Of a DNA stretch of 64,000 nucleotides, positions 59,306 to 64,000 are shown in pieces. Where the stretch lies: NCBI RefSeq assembly GCF_037975245.1, contig NC_092573.1, forward strand, positions 13,290,001-13,354,000, in the 5' to 3' direction. Source of the DNA: Apostichopus japonicus (lineage: Eukaryota; Echinodermata; Holothuroidea; Aspidochirotida; Stichopodidae). Under the pieces are notes generated by a model. The model was not told where the DNA came from. It worked only from the letters and a program-made list of their open reading frames with translations, and ran no database searches. The first letter of the stretch is position 1. Each line of letters begins with the position of its first letter. The translations under genes were made by a program, and so were the position numbers.

Positions 59306-62300
59306 TTGTTAATTTTAGCTTTCTGTCTTCAATTTTATAATATAATGATATAAATTTATTATTGCCTTTTTTTATTCGTCTTTTTCTCGCTTAGTTATCG
59401 CATTTTATTCAAGGTTAAATATATATGCTCATGTCTGCCTAGGTTCGACTCCCCGCCGAAGCAATATTTTATTTTATGTTTTTATTATTATTATTAATAT
59501 TTGGGGTGTTGTTGATATCTGCATGTCTATGCATGGTGTTTTAAGTTTGTTTCGCTTTGTTTGTCTGTTTTTTGTTTTGTTTTTAGGGGGGGGGGGTGTT
59601 TGTCTCTATTTTGGTATTTTGTTTCGCGTAAACAAAGTAGGTCATTGCAATATTTTGCACAACTTGTCAATAGAAACCGATTCGGAACTTAAGACCTGAG
59701 TGGTAAATTTGATTTCTGTCTCGCTCGTCGCCTTTCACTGGAAATTTGAATGAAAGTATTCATAAGGACGAAAACTGTACCTGCAAAAAGAAATGCTTCT
59801 TTTGTACAGTGTAAGGCCACCGCGACATCTTTTCTGACAAGCTTGATGATATTTGTTCTTCGGGAATGTTGTGTCATTACTTAGCCTTTATATTATAAAC
59901 AGTTAAGTGTGGAAAGAGCTATGCTCCTGTTAGAACAACTTAACATTTCTTAAATGCTGATTTACTGAGGCAGGCGTTTGAAAGACAGTGTGATACAAAC
60001 AAGTACGGTAACGTGATAAACAATGCCACGAGCTCTCCGTGCATTAAAAACGATCGAAATGTGCGGTATTCATGACGGTACACAAAGCAGATCATGCGGA
60101 TACAGCAGACATAGCCGAGAATAAAACCTAGTAGCGTGGAGGATTCAATTATGACATACTAGGACTTTCTACTGGTAAACTTTACTCATTGTCGAATAAA
60201 TCTATATCTAATTTCTAGCTTTTGCTCTATGTTTAACGTATTATGACCAAAACAAATATGAAATTCACGACAATTCCATCGGACTTGTATATTCGTTTAA
60301 AAATAGCTCCGTTTCGAATCTAACGCTCCATTGCTATGGTAACATCGTGAATAATAGCCCTGCCGCTAATGGATAGATGACATGTAGAAGATGACCATCG
60401 GTGGCGCTCTCAACTTCTCGTGCCACGTCTGGCACCTATACAAGAAGTAACCGACATATTACTGGCGCAATCCCGACCGAACATATTTTAACTCTCCTAC
60501 AGACTTTTCTACACTGATCCCAGAAAGCATTAAGTGCCGTCAAAATGCCTCAGTTGCCAATAGGTACATGTCCATGACGTAACACTGTTCTCGTTGTGCA
60601 TAAAACTGAAGTCAAAAGTAAGGCATATACTGATAGGCCTAGACTAGGTATACGTTGCAGACTATACATATGCTAACTTCACAGACAGACATACATGCAT
60701 TCAGACAACTTCGGGTAATGTAAAATATCACTAACCGTAATCACGTTATGTTTACTCTGTCTTCAAATGTCGTCCTTTTCTTCTCTGCAACCCCGGGCCG
60801 TCATTGGAGTCGTTCGAACAACTATATTAAGGCGAAGAACGACGTCAAGATATATCCAACGTCTAGACTACACTGCTTGCAATGGAGAGAGAACTGCCCA
60901 GTACAGTACAGTACGTGTTGATATGAACGCCTACAAAATGACAACAAATATTTTCCATTGAAAATCCACTGTGTATGACGGTATAGTAAACACTCGTATA
61001 TAGATCAACGCACACGCGCGCACGGAGGTATTATGTACGTACAGCATGCAATGCAGACAAATATTTCGGAGCGCGCGCTTCTGATTTTGTGCTGATATTC
61101 TTGTGAGCGCTCTTGTATCACTGTTTGCATGCGCGCACGGACAAGATAGACGTCAGACTATCACGCTGTAGCTACTAAACCTTTACTTACATGTGTACAG
61201 CAGTAGACTACTGTGATGGTTGCATGCGGCAGTTTAATTTTGTGTGCACAATATGTCAGCATTGTACGGTGGCTTAATAAGGACATAGGAAAGAAAAACA
61301 GTGTCCCCAAATCTCACAATGTTGTCTTTTTATCTCAAACGTTGCCTCTTTTTTTCCCTTCAAAATTTAGATCCAAAAACAAAAGTCCAAAAGTAGAGAC
61401 AAAAAGTCCAAATTTTCAGATTTGAGCAGACTTGTTTCCTTTCCTATGTCCCTATTAAGCCACCGTAGTATTGTGACTATTCTATGATCAGAAAAACTGT
61501 ACAAATCTAACGGAATTGCTAATGTTATAATGTTAAGAGACTGGCCTTTATCATCCCTGTAAAGTCAGAACGCGACGGTGTTTATTTCAGTCACGGTTGG
61601 CAGCCCTCTTAGGGTTTTAATCAGGAGCTTTCTATTTTATAGCTGTTGTAGGTGTCGTACCAGAAGTAATCCTTCCATTATCTTACACAGTACTAAGTCC
61701 GTCACGTTTAGGGTCCGCTAAAGTATAGCTAGAAGTTGTCAACTGACAAATCATACCCCCACGTTGGTATCTGATCAGGGCTTGGCCTGCCAGGGTGCAT
61801 GCACATTTCTATATCATGACGCAGTTTAGACTTTGAGCTAGAAGAGGAGCAAGTTAAGCACACTGAACCGTCCGCTCGCACGGAGAAACATATCCAGATT
61901 AAAACACAGAATTTCTTAACTGTTCTGTGTCACCTCCTTGAATCCTCCTTATTTGCACATCACCTCTACTTTGAATTATGCGCAAGTTCCACATCAAGAC
62001 ATTCAAAACGATCGTGGTGACTGGAAATATGCCAAAACAAGCACTGCGTTAGGTCATTTTACGTCTCGTGTGTGTCTGTGTGCTTTACTTATCTTTTCGT
62101 GTTTTTTTTTTTTTCGTTTTTTTTTTCCGTTTTTTTTTTTTTTTCACGGTTAAACTTTTGTGCGAATGTACAATACTCCAATTGGGGCATGGTATGCATT
62201 CATATCACATTGTTTTGGAAGAATCTGGAACTCTAAGTATTATTTCGACCCAAGAATCACCAGGCTGGCGTGGTGGCCTGAACGGTTGGAAGACAGCACT

Positions 62301-62581
62301 GCGCGTCGGTGTTTGTTGTCAGGCTGTGTGAATCGCGCCGATCGGATGACAGACACTGCTTTGTTTATAATGGCATCGCCAAGGTGGAATTTTTACACGG
62401 GCCTAGGATCCCAATTCCGTATCCTCCCTTAGTTCGCAAAAGCATCCGGGAGATTACGTTTAGAGTCCGGCCTTCGGGCCAGAAGTGGGCTAGCTGACTT
62501 GCAATGGAGGGCTCACGTCGATTCGGACTGGGTTGATGTTCAACGTTCAGTGAAACCATGGCCTCGATGAGGCGTAATCTC
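59306..62581 (+). repeat. Unit U20 (complete, common length)
   Basis: Length 3,276 bp, G11, A allele. Confidence 0.97.
61266..61466. mobile_element. MITE-like element, copy in U20
   Basis: 201 bp, same inverted-repeat ends and flanks as in U1. Confidence 0.78.
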
Positions 62582-64000
62582 TTGTTAATTTTAGCTTTCT
62601 GTCTTCAATTTTATAATATAATGATATAAATTTATTATTGCCTTTTTTTATTCGTCTTTTTCTCGCTTAGTTATCGCATTTTATTCAAGGTTAAATATAT
62701 ATGCTCATGTCTGCCTAGGTTCGACTCCCCGCCGAAGCAATATTTTATTTTATGTTTTTATTATTATTATTAATATTTGGGGTGTTGTTGATATCTGCAT
62801 GTCTATGCATGGTGTTTTAAGTTTGTTTCGCTTTGTTTGTCTGTTTTTTGTTTTGTTTTTAGGGGGGGGGGGGTGTTTGTCTCTATTTTGGTATTTTGTT
62901 TCGCGTAAACAAAGTAGGTCATTGCAATATTTTGCACAACTTGTCAATAGAAACCGATTCGGAACTTAAGACCTGAGTGGTAAATTTGATTTCTGTCTCG
63001 CTCGTCGCCTTTCACTGGAAATTTGAATGAAAGTATTCATAAGGACGAAAACTGTACCTGCAAAAAGAAATGCTTCTTTTGTACAGTGTAAGGCCACCGC
63101 GACATCTTTTCTGACAAGCTTGATGATATTTGTTCTTCGGGAATGTTGTGTCATTACTTAGCCTTTATATTATAAACAGTTAAGTGTGGAAAGAGCTATG
63201 CTCCTGTTAGAACAACTTAACATTTCTTAAATGCTGATTTACTGAGGCAGGCGTTTGAAAGACAGTGTGATACAAACAAGTACGGTAACGTGATAAACAA
63301 TGCCACGAGCTCTCCGTGCATTAAAAACGATCGAAATGTGCGGTATTCATGACGGTACACAAAGCAGATCATGCGGATACAGCAGACATAGCCGAGAATA
63401 AAACCTAGTAGCGTGGAGGATTCAATTATGACATACTAGGACTTTCTACTGGTAAACTTTACTCATTGTCGAATAAATCTATATCTAATTTCTAGCTTTT
63501 GCTCTATGTTTAACGTATTATGACCAAAACAAATATGAAATTCACGACAATTCCATCGGACTTGTATATTCGTTTAAAAATAGCTCCGTTTCGAATCTAA
63601 CGCTCCATTGCTATGGTAACATCGTGAATAATAGCCCTGCCGCTAATGGATAGATGACATGTAGAAGATGACCATCGGTGGCGCTCTCAACTTCTCGTGC
63701 CACGTCTGGCACCTATACAAGAAGTAACCGACATATTACTGGCGCAATCCCGACCGAACATATTTTAACTCTCCTACAGACTTTTCTACACTGATCCCAG
63801 AAAGCATTAAGTGCCGTCAAAATGCCTCAGTTGCCAATAGGTACATGTCCATGACGTAACACTGTTCTCGTTGTGCATAAAACTGAAGTCAAAAGTAAGG
63901 CATATACTGATAGGCCTAGACTAGGTATACGTTGCAGACTATACATATGCTAACTTCACAGACAGACATACATGCATTCAGACAACTTCGGGTAATGTAA
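62582..64000 (+). repeat. Unit U21 (truncated by window edge)
   Basis: First 1,419 bp of a unit, G-tract 12, A allele. It ends before the MITE position; the array evidently continues past the window. Confidence 0.97.

Larger units (their letters stand above)
1..64000. repeat. Tandem array of a ~3,276-bp satellite/macrosatellite unit
   Basis: The same sequence recurs head to tail with unit starts at 1, 3278, 6555, 7113, 10388, 13665, 16940, 20216, 23492, 26785, 30061, 33337, 36613, 39890, 42914, 46198, 49474, 52751, 56028, 59306 and 62582. All copies share one orientation. Complete unit lengths are 3275 to 3278 bp, except 3284 (U15) and 3293 (U9); each deviation is explained by indels listed per unit. 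Both window edges lie inside the array, so its true length is unknown and at least 64 kb of assembly. No long reading frame, rRNA, snRNA or histone gene lies within the unit. Seen directly: periodicity and near identity. Inferred: a eukaryotic macrosatellite homogenised by unequal exchange or amplified recently. Centromeric, subtelomeric or ncRNA-cluster identity cannot be decided here. Confidence 0.98.

Overview
The whole 64 kb window is one head-to-tail tandem array of a single unit of about 3,276 bp. It holds 18 complete copies, two copies interrupted by 100-N assembly gaps (6969-7068 and 42696-42795) and a truncated copy at the right edge. The array runs off both ends, so no flanking unique sequence, array boundary or single-copy gene is visible. 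I set the arbitrary unit start at the motif TTGTTAATTTTAG (position 1) and number the units U1 to U21.

I find no convincing protein-coding gene. The longest open frames in an undamaged unit are under 100 codons, overlap each other on both strands, lack recognisable domains, and change with single-base homopolymer length changes. I also see no rRNA, intact tRNA, spliceosomal snRNA, histone gene or phage/bacterial gene. The unit structure (satellite of several kb, embedded inverted-repeat transposon, ATT microsatellite, long poly-T and poly-G tracts, CpG-bearing GC patches in AT-rich DNA) points to a eukaryotic nuclear genome, most likely an animal. The species cannot be named from this sequence.

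Layout of one unit, U1 coordinates: 1-230 AT-rich with a tRNA-like B-box motif and an (ATT)n stretch; 230-320 T/G-rich ending in an 11-G tract; 320-1690 mixed sequence with several short perfect palindromes and isolated motif matches (X-box-like, CRE-like); 1700-1850 a CpG-rich alternating purine/pyrimidine patch; 1961-2161 a 201-bp MITE-like element with 28-bp terminal inverted repeats and a probable 8-bp target duplication; 2170-2790 featureless; 2797-2840 three consecutive poly-T tracts; 2960-3277 a GC-richer segment with an A-box-like motif and stable hairpins, a candidate tRNA-derived SINE or small structured RNA.

The copies are almost identical. Every length difference between complete copies is accounted for by a short list of indels: G-tract length, one T-tract change, a 17-bp duplication in U9, a 3-bp deletion in U2, and single-base indels concentrated in the units next to the two gaps. 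One A/G substitution is shared by U9, U10, U12 and U13 but not U11. This is the pattern of recent amplification or strong homogenisation, with the gap-adjacent indels probably being consensus errors.
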